A DNA stretch of 52,554 nt from RGIG3002 sp964449325 (GTDB lineage: Bacteria; Bacillota; Clostridia; Lachnospirales; Lachnospiraceae): NCBI GenBank assembly GCA_964449325.1, contig CAYUYJ010000020.1:1-52554 (forward strand). The letters run 5' to 3'. Below the pieces are notes generated by a model that saw only the letters and a list, made by a program, of their open reading frames with translations, searched no databases and had not been told where the DNA came from. The position numbers and the translations under genes were made by a program. The first letter of the stretch is position 1, and each line of letters begins with the position of its first letter. Positions 1 through 7,344 of the stretch are shown one piece after another.

Positions 1-59
1 ACCAAAAATTCCTTGAAAAATAAGGAAAAAATACTTGACTATATAGGGAGGTATACTAT

Positions 60-932
60 ATGGATTTACAGCGTTTAAAGTATTTCTGCACAATCATGGA
101 AGAGGGTCAGATTTCAAAAGCTGCCGCAAAATTACACATGGCTCAACCACCTTTAAGCAGACAGTTGAAAACTTTAGAAGAAGAACTTGGCGTGGATTTA
201 TTTATACGCAGTGCAAGAAACTTAACCCCTACCGAAGCCGGATATATGTTATACGAAAAAGCCAAAACTATTCTTTTTTTCATAGAAAATACAAAACACG
301 ATATTACACTGGTAAACAACGGTAAACTAGGTACTCTTAATATGGGGTGCATTGATTCCATAGCATCATATATCGTATGCAATTACATAAAAAAATATCA
401 TCAAGAAAATCCAAATGTCCGCTATAATTTCTATACGGGCAACAGTAAAGAAATTATAACTACTTTACAGGAACAGATTATTGAATTTGGGATTTTACGC
501 CCTCCTTTCGATTACAATGAATTTAACAGTTCACTGATTTTAAAAGAAAATATGATTGCTGTTGTTCCAAAATCCATTTGCAGTAAAGAAACTATTCTTG
601 ATATTGAAGAACTGTCCCAATATCCTATTTTGCTTCACAAACGTTATCGTAAAATCGTAGAAGATTTCTTTATCAAAAACAATCATAAACTCGATGATAT
701 ATGTCTTGTCAATGATACAACCGTTTTACATGAATGGGCAAGACAAGGACTTGGTGTTGCCATTGTACCAAAATCCTCCTGCCTTATTATGGACACAGCC
801 AACTTGGTTTATCGTGAAATTGGCAACGACGGAATTTCTTGTGAAGCATATATCATTTGGCTAAAAAATCGACATTTATCCATAATTGCACAAAGATTTC
901 TAAGTTTATTTCATGTGGAAGACAAAATATAA
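60..932 (+). CDS. LysR-family transcriptional regulator
   Basis: A 290-residue protein of normal LysR length. The N-terminal winged helix-turn-helix (about residues 1-60) has the family pattern: FCTIMEEGQISKAA, then PPLSRQLKTLEEELG and LFIR. An effector-binding domain follows at about 90-285. GGGAGG lies 8 nt before the ATG and supports this start. LysR proteins usually act as tetramers that activate a divergent or neighbouring gene in response to a small molecule. The likely target lies left of the window, because the next gene downstream is convergent. The ligand cannot be read from the sequence. Confidence 0.93.
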   Translation: MDLQRLKYFCTIMEEGQISKAAAKLHMAQPPLSRQLKTLEEELGVDLFIRSARNLTPTEAGYMLYEKAKTILFFIENTKHDITLVNNGKLGTLNMGCIDSIASYIVCNYIKKYHQENPNVRYNFYTGNSKEIITTLQEQIIEFGILRPPFDYNEFNSSLILKENMIAVVPKSICSKETILDIEELSQYPILLHKRYRKIVEDFFIKNNHKLDDICLVNDTTVLHEWARQGLGVAIVPKSSCLIMDTANLVYREIGNDGISCEAYIIWLKNRHLSIIAQRFLSLFHVEDKI

Positions 933-967
933 AACTCCATGTTATCGCATTGAAACAAGCAATATTA

Positions 968-1222
968 CTATCCTATACGAACCTCTTTTTCCCGAAAAGT
1001 AAAACCATATTTATGAATCCGCTCCATAAGTGAAGCCTCATAATTTTGCCTTGCCGGCTTTGCATGTACATTTTCCAAGTATTTCCTCCAATAACGCTTC
1101 TTTTGGGGTTGTATACCTTGCATTCCATAGCAAAAGCATTATCCCATTGCCGTGTCGATTACAGCATCTAAAGCTACTTTCTCTGTTTCATTGTATAAAA
1201 ATCCGCTATACCAAGTCTCCTT
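968..1222 (-). pseudogene. possible remnant of a short coding sequence, unknown family
   Basis: One minus-strand frame reads through this stretch with a single internal TAA near 1150. The part after that stop is a 52-codon open frame from an ATG that ends at 968-970, rich in charged residues (for example RYWRKYLENVHAKPARQ). The upstream part reads NETEKVALDAVIDTAMG. I do not recognise the family. The upstream end overlaps a terminator hairpin. It is either a decayed gene tail or chance coding. The rest of 933-1195 shows nothing else. Confidence 0.22.
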
Positions 1223-1241
1223 CCCTTAGCACAGCGGATTT
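1196..1241 (-). terminator. rho-independent terminator of the XRE-ABC operon
   Basis: On the minus strand AAATCCGCT pairs with AGCGGATTT, and the stem extends inward with wobble pairs to about 17 bp. TTTTT follows directly. It starts just past the stop codon of the permease at 1250. Confidence 0.75.
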
Positions 1242-1249
1242 CTGTTAAA

Positions 1250-1897
1250 CTATAAATCCTGCATCTCTAAATTTTTAATGGAAATCCTGCTCACCCCTAT
1301 CGTCATGACCAGATACAGTACGATACCTACACCCAATGCTATCAGTTTATATTCCATATACTGCGGATCCGGGGTATCCAGATAATCCCGCACGAAAGGT
1401 ACCGCATGAGTGCACACAACATCTGCCACCACCAGAATGAAAAAGACAATGGTTGCCTTCACAAAGCTGATTCCAACCTTCGCAACATTTTTATAATAGC
1501 TTGCAAAAAACAACAGATTAAAAATTCCAAAAAGCAGAAACCCTTCTGCAAGCAAAGCAGTATTAGCATCCATTCCTGCTTCATTGCCCATTGGATTCAT
1601 GTTTTGCCGAAGTATGCAAAAAGGAATCATCAACAGCAGCTGTAAAAGTTCCAAAATGACAACAAAGCTGATTCTTGCCTTTACAATATCACTTTTCGCT
1701 ACCGGCAGAGTCAGTGAATAAATGACATCCTGATTTTCCCTGCCCATCATACATGTAAAGAATACTGCCAGCGTCATGTAGAAAAACATCACGGCATAAG
1801 GATAATTGGGAATCAGAACCATTACCGAAAGTAACAGCATCAATGGGGTTATCGGATGCATGGATAACAAAAATTCTTTCTTTATCAGTTTACTCAT
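1250..1897 (-). CDS. ABC-2 type exporter, membrane subunit
   Basis: A 215-residue hydrophobic protein with about six membrane segments: roughly 13-30, 35-50, 77-95, 115-135, 143-165 and 185-205. It resembles the ABC-2 permeases of small Firmicute exporters that pair with a single ATPase. It overlaps the upstream ATPase gene by 8 nt, so the two are translationally coupled and should form one exporter. Such three-gene sets (regulator, ATPase, permease) usually serve drug or peptide resistance or membrane stress. The substrate is unknown. Confidence 0.85.
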   Translation of the reverse strand: MSKLIKKEFLLSMHPITPLMLLLSVMVLIPNYPYAVMFFYMTLAVFFTCMMGRENQDVIYSLTLPVAKSDIVKARISFVVILELLQLLLMIPFCILRQNMNPMGNEAGMDANTALLAEGFLLFGIFNLLFFASYYKNVAKVGISFVKATIVFFILVVADVVCTHAVPFVRDYLDTPDPQYMEYKLIALGVGIVLYLVMTIGVSRISIKNLEMQDL

Positions 1898-2741
1898 AAC
1901 TCTCCTCGCTTTCTAAATGAACCATAATCGCGTCTAAATCCGCTTCTGTAATCTGCTCCTTGAAGTTGTCTGCCTGTTCCGCACGCACTAACGACGTCCA
2001 ACCGTTTTTATTCCGCCGTTTTCCAACCAACATCTGTGACTGTTCTCCGGTGAGTTCCTTTTCTTTATATTCCACAAGTCTGTAGGCATTTACAAACTCT
2101 GAAAGTGTGGATTTCTCTACAATCCGACCATTTCTGATATAAATAATATTGTCGGCACATTTATCTAAATCTGATGTAATATGGGTGGAAAACAAAATGG
2201 TCTTTCCGCTATCACACAGACTCATGAAAATCTCCAACAAATTCTCTCTGGATACCGGGTCAAGACCACTGGTTGGTTCATCCAGAATTAACAGTTCCGC
2301 ATTGTGTGACAAAGCAAGTGCAAGCGCATACTTTATTTTCATTCCCATCGAAAGCTGTTTGAACGTTTTGTTCTCATCCAACTGAAATTCCTTCATATAC
2401 TTTTGGTAAGCCTTCTCATCCCATTCTTTATAAAAGGATTTTGTCACATTAGTAACCACTTTCAGCTTTTTATTCGGATAATAAGTCATGCCGCTGGAAA
2501 CAAACCCGATTTTCTGCTTTATCTCCATTTCTTTCGTTGATATCTCATCACCCCAAAATAAAATCTCCCCCTCATCAGGATGTACGAAATGAAGTAATGA
2601 GTTCAATGTAGTTGATTTTCCGGCTCCGTTCCGACCGATAAAGCCTGTAATTTTTCCCTTTTCCAAAGAAAAGCTCACATCCTTCAGCGTAAATGCCGGA
2701 TATTGTTTACATAACTTTCTCACCTCTAATACCGTTGTCAT
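1890..2741 (-). CDS. ABC exporter ATP-binding protein
   Basis: A 283-residue ABC ATPase. Walker A is GRNGAGKS at 36-43, the signature is LSMGM near 130-134, Walker B is LLILDEP at 150-156, and the H-loop lies in STHITSD. About 70 further residues follow the nucleotide-binding domain, as in the YtrB/BcrA-like group of ABC-2 exporters. It lies between the XRE-AbrB regulator gene (19 nt upstream) and the permease gene (8-nt overlap), so it should energise that permease and be controlled by that regulator. Confidence 0.92.
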   Translation of the reverse strand: MTTVLEVRKLCKQYPAFTLKDVSFSLEKGKITGFIGRNGAGKSTTLNSLLHFVHPDEGEILFWGDEISTKEMEIKQKIGFVSSGMTYYPNKKLKVVTNVTKSFYKEWDEKAYQKYMKEFQLDENKTFKQLSMGMKIKYALALALSHNAELLILDEPTSGLDPVSRENLLEIFMSLCDSGKTILFSTHITSDLDKCADNIIYIRNGRIVEKSTLSEFVNAYRLVEYKEKELTGEQSQMLVGKRRNKNGWTSLVRAEQADNFKEQITEADLDAIMVHLESEESYE

Positions 2742-2760
2742 TTGTTTTTCCCTCTCTTTC

Positions 2761-3168
2761 CTATATTCCCTGAAAACATTCCAGAAAAAAATCTGTGTTT
2801 AGCAGTGCCAGTCCTCGTTCCTCGTCTCCGAGTACAACCAGACTATCGCCCGGTTTGATATTAAAAAGCCGTCTTGCCTTCACCGGGATTACAATTTGTC
2901 CTTTTTCTCCTACCGTTACTGTACCAAACATATGCTTCCCTTTTGGCGGTAAGTCCTGCATTCCCACCTCATCTGCTTCAAAATTTACAAGATTATCTAA
3001 GGCTATATCAAACAACTCTGCAAGAGCATTACTATGAAGTACATCCGGAATACTCTCGCCACTCTCCCACTGAGCAATGGTCTGTTTGGTAACACCGATT
3101 TTTTCCGCTACCTCTTCCTGAGAATAGTTATACCTTTTACGTAATTTCGTAATATTCTCACCTATCAT
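2761..3168 (-). CDS. XRE helix-turn-helix fused to AbrB/SpoVT-like domain
   Basis: A 135-residue two-domain DNA-binding protein. Residues 1-60 are a classic Cro/CI helix-turn-helix (YSQEEVAEKIGVTKQTIAQWE). Residues about 78-125 match a swapped-hairpin AbrB/MazE/SpoVT fold (EKGQIVIPVKARRLFNIKPG). Both modules can bind DNA, so the protein could recognise a composite site or oligomerise through the AbrB part. It is the first gene of a regulator-ATPase-permease operon and probably controls its own promoter. No effector domain is visible. Confidence 0.88.
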   Translation of the reverse strand: MIGENITKLRKRYNYSQEEVAEKIGVTKQTIAQWESGESIPDVLHSNALAELFDIALDNLVNFEADEVGMQDLPPKGKHMFGTVTVGEKGQIVIPVKARRLFNIKPGDSLVVLGDEERGLALLNTDFFLECFQGI

Positions 3169-3294
3169 ACTTTTCTTACCTCCATGATGCTATTGTAGCA
3201 CAAGCCTTTTCCTGCTTCTACCAACTCATCTTTACAAAAGTAGAGGGATTTTGTTAAGTTTTGTTGCTTTTTGTGCTTTTCAAAATAAAAAACC

Positions 3295-3328
3295 GCAATC
3301 CTTGAACTCCTTGGAATTCCAGAATTGC
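3295..3328. repeat. imperfect inverted repeat upstream of the XRE-ABC operon
   Basis: GCAATCCTTGAA pairs with TTCCAGAATTGC across a 10-nt loop, 10 of 12 positions matching. It lies about 130 bp upstream of the XRE-AbrB start. It could be a regulator site or a relic. No convincing -35/-10 pair for that operon is visible, although TACAAT lies close to its start. The remainder of 3169-3385 holds no gene. Confidence 0.35.
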
Positions 3329-3385
3329 TGAAAACTAAATTTTTTACTCTTCTCGCGTTTTGTTATCCTTTTTGTTATATGTATC

Positions 3386-3414
3386 TTGATTTCAGAACAT
3401 ATGTTTGATATAAT
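3386..3414 (+). promoter_or_regulatory. promoter of the holin-like toxin mRNA
   Basis: TTGATT at 3386-3391 and TATAAT at 3409-3414 are separated by exactly 17 bp. The predicted start near 3421 places the inverted-repeat arm at the very 5' end of the mRNA. Confidence 0.75.
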
Positions 3415-3523
3415 AATTTTGGTGCTACCATATACGGTAGGCGGTTAGCCTTCTCCGCAAGAGTTATAGCTTGCGTTTACATAGAAATCCATTTGGGAAA
3501 TCTTACGAGGAGGTTTTGTGCTT

Positions 3524-3622
3524 ATGCTTACAACGGAACTTTTTATAGCCATTATCAGCTTATGTATCACTTGCTTTGCTCTTGGTTATGCCGTTGGGTC
3601 TAAGAGCAATGATAAGACATAA
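3524..3622 (+). CDS. small hydrophobic holin-like peptide, probable type I toxin
   Basis: A 32-residue peptide starting MLTTELFIAIISL, with one membrane helix at about 5-26 and a charged tail (SKSNDKT). That layout matches the putative holin-like toxin family (Hol_Tox) of Firmicute type I toxin-antitoxin systems. AGGAGG at 3508-3513 lies 10 nt before this ATG. An in-frame GTG two codons upstream is too close to the site. The mRNA has a 5' arm that could fold over the long leader, and its 3' end is overlapped by an antisense RNA. Such peptides depolarise the membrane when expressed freely. The family assignment is by recognition, not by search. Confidence 0.8.
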   Translation: MLTTELFIAIISLCITCFALGYAVGSKSNDKT

Positions 3623-3708
3623 AAATAACCGCCCATTGTCCTGCCAGACTGAGCGGTTATTTTAACCAATCATATCAAGGCTAACCGTCTATCGGTAGCA
3701 CCTTCTTA
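3620..3708 (-). ncRNA. probable antisense RNA antitoxin
   Basis: It is predicted from a strong minus-strand promoter (3715-3743) and a terminator hairpin that ends in TTTTT at about 3620-3625. The transcript would be about 85-90 nt and complementary to the 3' end of the toxin mRNA. Its 5' end copies the 5' sequence of the toxin mRNA through the inverted repeat, so it could pair at both ends of the target. The organisation resembles the convergent RNA I/RNA II pair of the enterococcal par locus. Confidence 0.68.
3623..3662. terminator. bidirectional terminator shared by toxin mRNA and antisense RNA
   Basis: AAATAACCGC pairs with GCGGTTATTT, a 10-bp stem with a loop of about 20 nt. T-runs flank it on both strands, so it can end transcripts from either side. 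Confidence 0.85.
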
Positions 3709-3714
3709 ATTAGT

Positions 3715-3743
3715 ATACTAACACCTAACCGCTTTCATGTCAA
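3715..3743 (-). promoter_or_regulatory. promoter of the antisense RNA
   Basis: On the minus strand a perfect TTGACA (3738-3743) and TAGTAT (3715-3720) are separated by 17 bp, giving a start near 3708. It is stronger at -35 than the toxin promoter, as expected for an antitoxin RNA kept in excess. Confidence 0.72.
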
Positions 3744-3890
3744 ACACATATTCTGTTTTCTATCCCTTTCTTTATCCGGATGCCTGAATCGTTCAATGAT
3801 ATCAGGAATGTCATTATCTGTAATTGGTGAACGCTTGTCATCCAAACTGAATCCATCTGCTGTCATATCATAGAACCATCTGTCATCAGA
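3735..3890 (-). pseudogene. remnant of type I restriction DNA methylase (HsdM) C-terminus
   Basis: The frame ending at 3735 encodes WFYDMTADGFSLDDKRSP followed by DIPDIIERF and a charged tail. This is a pattern I recognise from the C-terminal part of N6-adenine methylases of type I restriction systems. Only about 45 residues are left. The residues before it in the open frame (up to 4001) do not look like the family, and the catalytic NPPF region is absent. It is a dead fragment that marks lost accessory DNA. Confidence 0.6.
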
Positions 3891-3975
3891 AGAATAGATA
3901 CCTTCTAACAACCTCTGGAATAAGCAGTTTTTTCCATTTTTCACGATAATCAAATTACCGCAAAATATTCCTTCA

Positions 3976-4212
3976 CTAAAAAATCCAATACAATACCCCA
4001 TACCACGCTGCCACGCAGATAAACGGAATCACCGTAGCCGGGAATCCTTTATATCCTTCCCTCCGGCTCAAACGGGCAATAATAAAATAATCTATCGTGG
4101 TTCCAAGGAATATCATGCCTGCGGCTGTCACATATGCCCATAACCGGTTAGACACAATCGAACACTTAACTGCACGACTAAATTTTTCCTTCGTATTTTC
4201 TGCATTTTCCAT
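3976..4212 (-). CDS. small two-helix membrane protein, unknown
   Basis: A 78-residue protein with a charged N-terminus (about 1-20) and two hydrophobic stretches at about 26-46 and 60-77. It starts 4 nt after the stop of the YhfC-family gene and so is probably cotranslated with it. I do not recognise a family. It may be a partner subunit of the YhfC-like protein. Confidence 0.55.
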   Translation of the reverse strand: MENAENTKEKFSRAVKCSIVSNRLWAYVTAAGMIFLGTTIDYFIIARLSRREGYKGFPATVIPFICVAAWYGVLYWIF

Positions 4213-4216
4213 TGTT

Positions 4217-5056
4217 CTACTGCTCTATCGACTCTTTCCAACATTTTTTTATTTTGAAGATTGCCACTATTGCTACTGCCGCAACTATCGTCAACCAAAG
4301 ATAAACTATGATGGATGCTGTCGTTTGTGAGATTCTGTTGCCCAGATATCCCGTCGCCATTCCGTTCACAATCGGAGATACAAAATCCATCAAGCAATGA
4401 CATCCTAAGCAAATTACTATTCCGCGTAAATCCTTTTTTCTGCTGACGAAATAACAAACAAGTAAGCTTAATGCCGTATGGGCGATCATGGTAACAATTC
4501 TCTCATACCCTGCCATATAAAACATCAGAGCATTAGAATTTACAAGAGCATCCTTTACTGACAGGAGCGCACTCGTATCCGCTCCTAATGCTGCCGTCTG
4601 CGCTACTACCGTATCAAAGCTTCCTGAATTAATCATTATGATGTATATTAAATTATTGACATACATTATTCCGATAATAGCCATGGCTTCTATCCCGCCA
4701 TGCCCCAGTCCTGCTGCCACACCTTTCTCAAAGGTCAGCTTTTTGTTCATAATTCTGGCTGCAAGAAATCTGCCTGCCACTTCAAAAAGTGCCGCCGAAA
4801 AAGCCAGAATAAAGCTGTATAATATGTAATGATTCTGCGCAAGTAATAAAAATCCTTGATTTAATGACAATACGTTCAAAACCGGTATCCTAATAATAAG
4901 CTGGAATACAACAAATCCGGCTGCTCCCAAAAGCCATGCTGTCCAGATTCCTTTTCTCTTATTTTTCAGCCCATACACGATGCAACCCAATACCGGCAAA
5001 ATCAAACTGATAAACAGAGTTACACAAACTGCGATTATTACTGATGTTTTTACCAT
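4217..5056 (-). CDS. YhfC-family intramembrane metalloprotease-like protein
   Basis: The chosen start is MVKTSVII at 5056, with GAGGAAAG 6 nt before it. A GTG 14 codons upstream sits inside the operator and has no ribosome site. The product is 279 residues with about seven or eight membrane segments. The motifs FEVAGRF, GLGHGGIEA and CHCLMDF supply the Glu and His residues typical of YhfC (DUF2324), a family related to CPBP-type membrane proteases. The job of these proteins is poorly known. Peptide maturation or resistance is inferred only from relatives. The promoter carries paired operators, so expression is probably repressed by a regulator outside this operon. Confidence 0.8.
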   Translation of the reverse strand: MVKTSVIIAVCVTLFISLILPVLGCIVYGLKNKRKGIWTAWLLGAAGFVVFQLIIRIPVLNVLSLNQGFLLLAQNHYILYSFILAFSAALFEVAGRFLAARIMNKKLTFEKGVAAGLGHGGIEAMAIIGIMYVNNLIYIIMINSGSFDTVVAQTAALGADTSALLSVKDALVNSNALMFYMAGYERIVTMIAHTALSLLVCYFVSRKKDLRGIVICLGCHCLMDFVSPIVNGMATGYLGNRISQTTASIIVYLWLTIVAAVAIVAIFKIKKCWKESIEQ

Positions 5057-5080
5057 AATTTCTTTCCTCTTTTCAATGTA

Positions 5081-5149
5081 TTTAGTATTACTAAACACAT
5101 TCTAATGCAATGCTATTCAAAAGTCAACAGAATATTTAGCATTACTAAG
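5081..5149 (-). promoter_or_regulatory. promoter of the YhfC-family gene with two flanking operators
   Basis: The minus-strand promoter is TTGACT (5122-5127), 17 bp, TAGAAT (5099-5104). A perfect palindrome TTTAGTATTACTAAA (5081-5095) covers the start site. A near copy TTTAGCATTACTAAG (5135-5149) lies upstream of the -35. The centres are 54 bp apart, about five helical turns. This fits a dimeric repressor that binds cooperatively or loops the DNA. Confidence 0.72.
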
Positions 5150-5163
5150 TACATACATATATC

Positions 5164-6552
5164 TTAAAGTCGGAGCGTAAAACCAATCTCACACCCACAT
5201 CCCTTGCGGCTCTTGCAATAAATTGTTCCTCCATGCTGTTCCACAATATATTTGCAAATAGACAATCCCAGTCCGCTTCCGGGAATACTTGACGAGCGGG
5301 ATTTCTCTGCCCTATAAAACTTATCAAATACATATGGTATGTCATCATTGCAGATTCCGATTCCGTTATCCAGCACGCGTATTAACACTTCATCTCCCTC
5401 ACGTTCTGCAACAATTTCAATTTTCCCATTCTCCCTGCGATATTTCAGACTGTTTTCCACCAGATTATAAAGCACTTCAAGGATTCTCTTTTCATCCAGA
5501 TTGACAAGCTGTTCTTCCAACTCTGCCCGATAGGAAAATTCCATATCATTCTGACGTACATAGCCTTCAATTTCCCTCATTGCCTTTTCAAAAAAAGAAA
5601 CAAAATACGTTTCTTTGCAACAGATTTCCAACTGATTCAATTGTGCATTGGAAAATTTCAGTAACTCTTCAATCATGCCAATCAACAAATCCGTTTTTTC
5701 AATAATAATCCGGGTGTAGGATGCCCTTGCATTTTCATCCTTTGCAATTCCATCCCGCATCCCTTCCGCATACGCCTTAATCGTGGAAATGGGCGTTTTT
5801 AAATCATGAGAGATACAGGAAATAAGCTCCTGCTGTGCCCTTTTCAACTCTTCTTCCCTAATCTGTTTTGCTTTCAATTCATCCCGCATAAGCTCAAAAG
5901 AATACGTCAGTTCACCCATTTCGTCTGCATTAACTTTATTACTGAAAATTCTGCGAAACTCATATTCATAATTTCCTCGTATAATCTGTTGTGCAGAAGC
6001 AGCAATTTCTCCGATTGGTTCCAGCACACGTCTGTTGCAATAAAGTAATCTGCCCGCCAAAAGGAGAACACTCAACGCAACACCCAGACAGAAAGGCATG
6101 ACACACCGTAACATTTTCCGGTTATAATCTGCCCCCATAACAGCCTCCTCGGGAAAGAGATAAACCACGAAGCCATTGACCTTTCCGTCTTTTTTCAGTA
6201 CCATGCTCTTCTTTACCGTTCCCTTACTGCTTTTTCCAAAGCTTTCGTCCATACTGATTTCTTCCTGTACGTTTACCTTATCTCCGACCTCTGCATGAAA
6301 TTCCGCATCCGCATAAAGTACCAGTCCCTCCAAATCGCATACCAGATAGGGATATTCCCAAGATCCGTATTCTCCCTGTTCCACCTTCGCGTGATGTTCT
6401 GCCGTAAGTATTCGGATTTGATTTTCATACCTTCTGATATCTATTTTTCCATAACATAATACACTGATACTTGCAGACAGCAAAATAATGACTGTTGCCA
6501 AAACAGTCATTATCCGATTCCCTTGTCTGATTTTCTTTTGTTTTACTTCCAA
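5164..6552 (-). CDS. sensor histidine kinase
   Basis: The better start is a TTG at 6552 with AAGGAGG 5 nt upstream. An ATG six codons earlier lacks such a site. Membrane helices at about 15-35 and 147-170 enclose an extracytoplasmic sensor domain of about 110 residues. A HAMP region and a dimerisation helix follow, with phospho-acceptor His in SHDLKTPIS near residue 249. The catalytic domain has the N-box LYNLVENSLKYR, DNGIGI and GSGLGLSICKYI. It lies 10 nt after the response regulator gene. The pair probably senses substrates of, or damage countered by, the ABC transporter upstream in the same strand order. Confidence 0.93.
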   Translation of the reverse strand: MEVKQKKIRQGNRIMTVLATVIILLSASISVLCYGKIDIRRYENQIRILTAEHHAKVEQGEYGSWEYPYLVCDLEGLVLYADAEFHAEVGDKVNVQEEISMDESFGKSSKGTVKKSMVLKKDGKVNGFVVYLFPEEAVMGADYNRKMLRCVMPFCLGVALSVLLLAGRLLYCNRRVLEPIGEIAASAQQIIRGNYEYEFRRIFSNKVNADEMGELTYSFELMRDELKAKQIREEELKRAQQELISCISHDLKTPISTIKAYAEGMRDGIAKDENARASYTRIIIEKTDLLIGMIEELLKFSNAQLNQLEICCKETYFVSFFEKAMREIEGYVRQNDMEFSYRAELEEQLVNLDEKRILEVLYNLVENSLKYRRENGKIEIVAEREGDEVLIRVLDNGIGICNDDIPYVFDKFYRAEKSRSSSIPGSGLGLSICKYIVEQHGGTIYCKSRKGCGCEIGFTLRL

Positions 6553-6562
6553 TCTGACCTCC

Positions 6563-7258
6563 TTATGCATCTACGAATAATTTGTAGCCCGCACCCCACA
6601 CCGTTTTTATATAGGCACAGCCTTGTGCCTTTAATTTCTCACGGATACGATTAATGTAAACCGTAACACTGTTATCATCACAGATTCCTTCATAGCCCCA
6701 GACCTGCTCATATATCTGACTCTTGGAAAATACCTGTCCCGGATGTCTTGCAAACAGCAACAGCACCTCAAATTCCTTTGTAGTCAGATTCAGCTGCCTG
6801 TCTTCTATATATGCTTCATAGCTTCCGGGAACTAAGGACAAAACACCGATGGTAATCCGTTCTTCTGCATCCGCCTTGACTTTTCCGGTATTTCCCTGAT
6901 ATCTGCGAAGCTGTGCCTTTACTCTGGCAACCAGTTCTAAAGGACTGAATGGTTTTGTCACATAATCATCCGCACCGATTCCAAGAGAAACGACCTTATC
7001 CATCTCACCACTTTTGGCAGAAACCATGATAACCGGCACATCGGACTCGCTGCGGATTTCCCTGCATACGGTAATTCCGTCTACTATCGGCAGCATAATA
7101 TCCAACAGTACAAGACTTATCTGTTCTTTCCTAAAACAGTCCAGTCCGGCTTTTCCGTCATTGCAGATTGCTACCTCAAAGCCCTCTACTTTCAGATATT
7201 CTCCCAGAATGTCTGCCAGTTCCTTTTCATCTTCTACAATCAGTATCTTTTGTGACAT
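6563..7258 (-). CDS. OmpR/PhoB-family response regulator
   Basis: The likely start is MSQKILIVEDE at 7258. The receiver domain (about 1-120) carries acidic residues near 10-11 and the phospho-acceptor Asp53 in LLDIMLP. A winged-helix DNA-binding domain (about 130-230) ends IKTVWGAGYKL. It sits between the ABC ATPase gene and the kinase gene and should be phosphorylated by that kinase. TTAAGA repeats in front of the permease gene are plausible binding sites. Confidence 0.94.
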   Translation of the reverse strand: MSQKILIVEDEKELADILGEYLKVEGFEVAICNDGKAGLDCFRKEQISLVLLDIMLPIVDGITVCREIRSESDVPVIMVSAKSGEMDKVVSLGIGADDYVTKPFSPLELVARVKAQLRRYQGNTGKVKADAEERITIGVLSLVPGSYEAYIEDRQLNLTTKEFEVLLLFARHPGQVFSKSQIYEQVWGYEGICDDNSVTVYINRIREKLKAQGCAYIKTVWGAGYKLFVDA

Positions 7259-7344
7259 TCTAAAACCCACGCCTTTCCACAATTCTTTTTCCCAGTATAA
7301 TCCATTCCCGTCCTTTTTTCAATTCTCTGCTGTTTTTGTAAAAG

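Larger units (their letters stand above)
3421..3702. repeat. long-range inverted repeat framing the toxin locus
   Basis: The left arm (3421-3452) begins GGTGCTACC and ends CGGTTAGCCTT. The right arm (3677-3702) is its near reverse complement, AAGGCTAACCG to GGTAGCACC. The toxin mRNA and the antisense RNA therefore start with nearly the same sequence. Each RNA can also pair with the far end of the other. Confidence 0.85.

Noticed and set aside
4128..4457. 109-codon minus-strand frame
   Set aside because: It overlaps the end of the YhfC-family gene in another frame and the start of the small membrane protein, with no ribosome site or family pattern.
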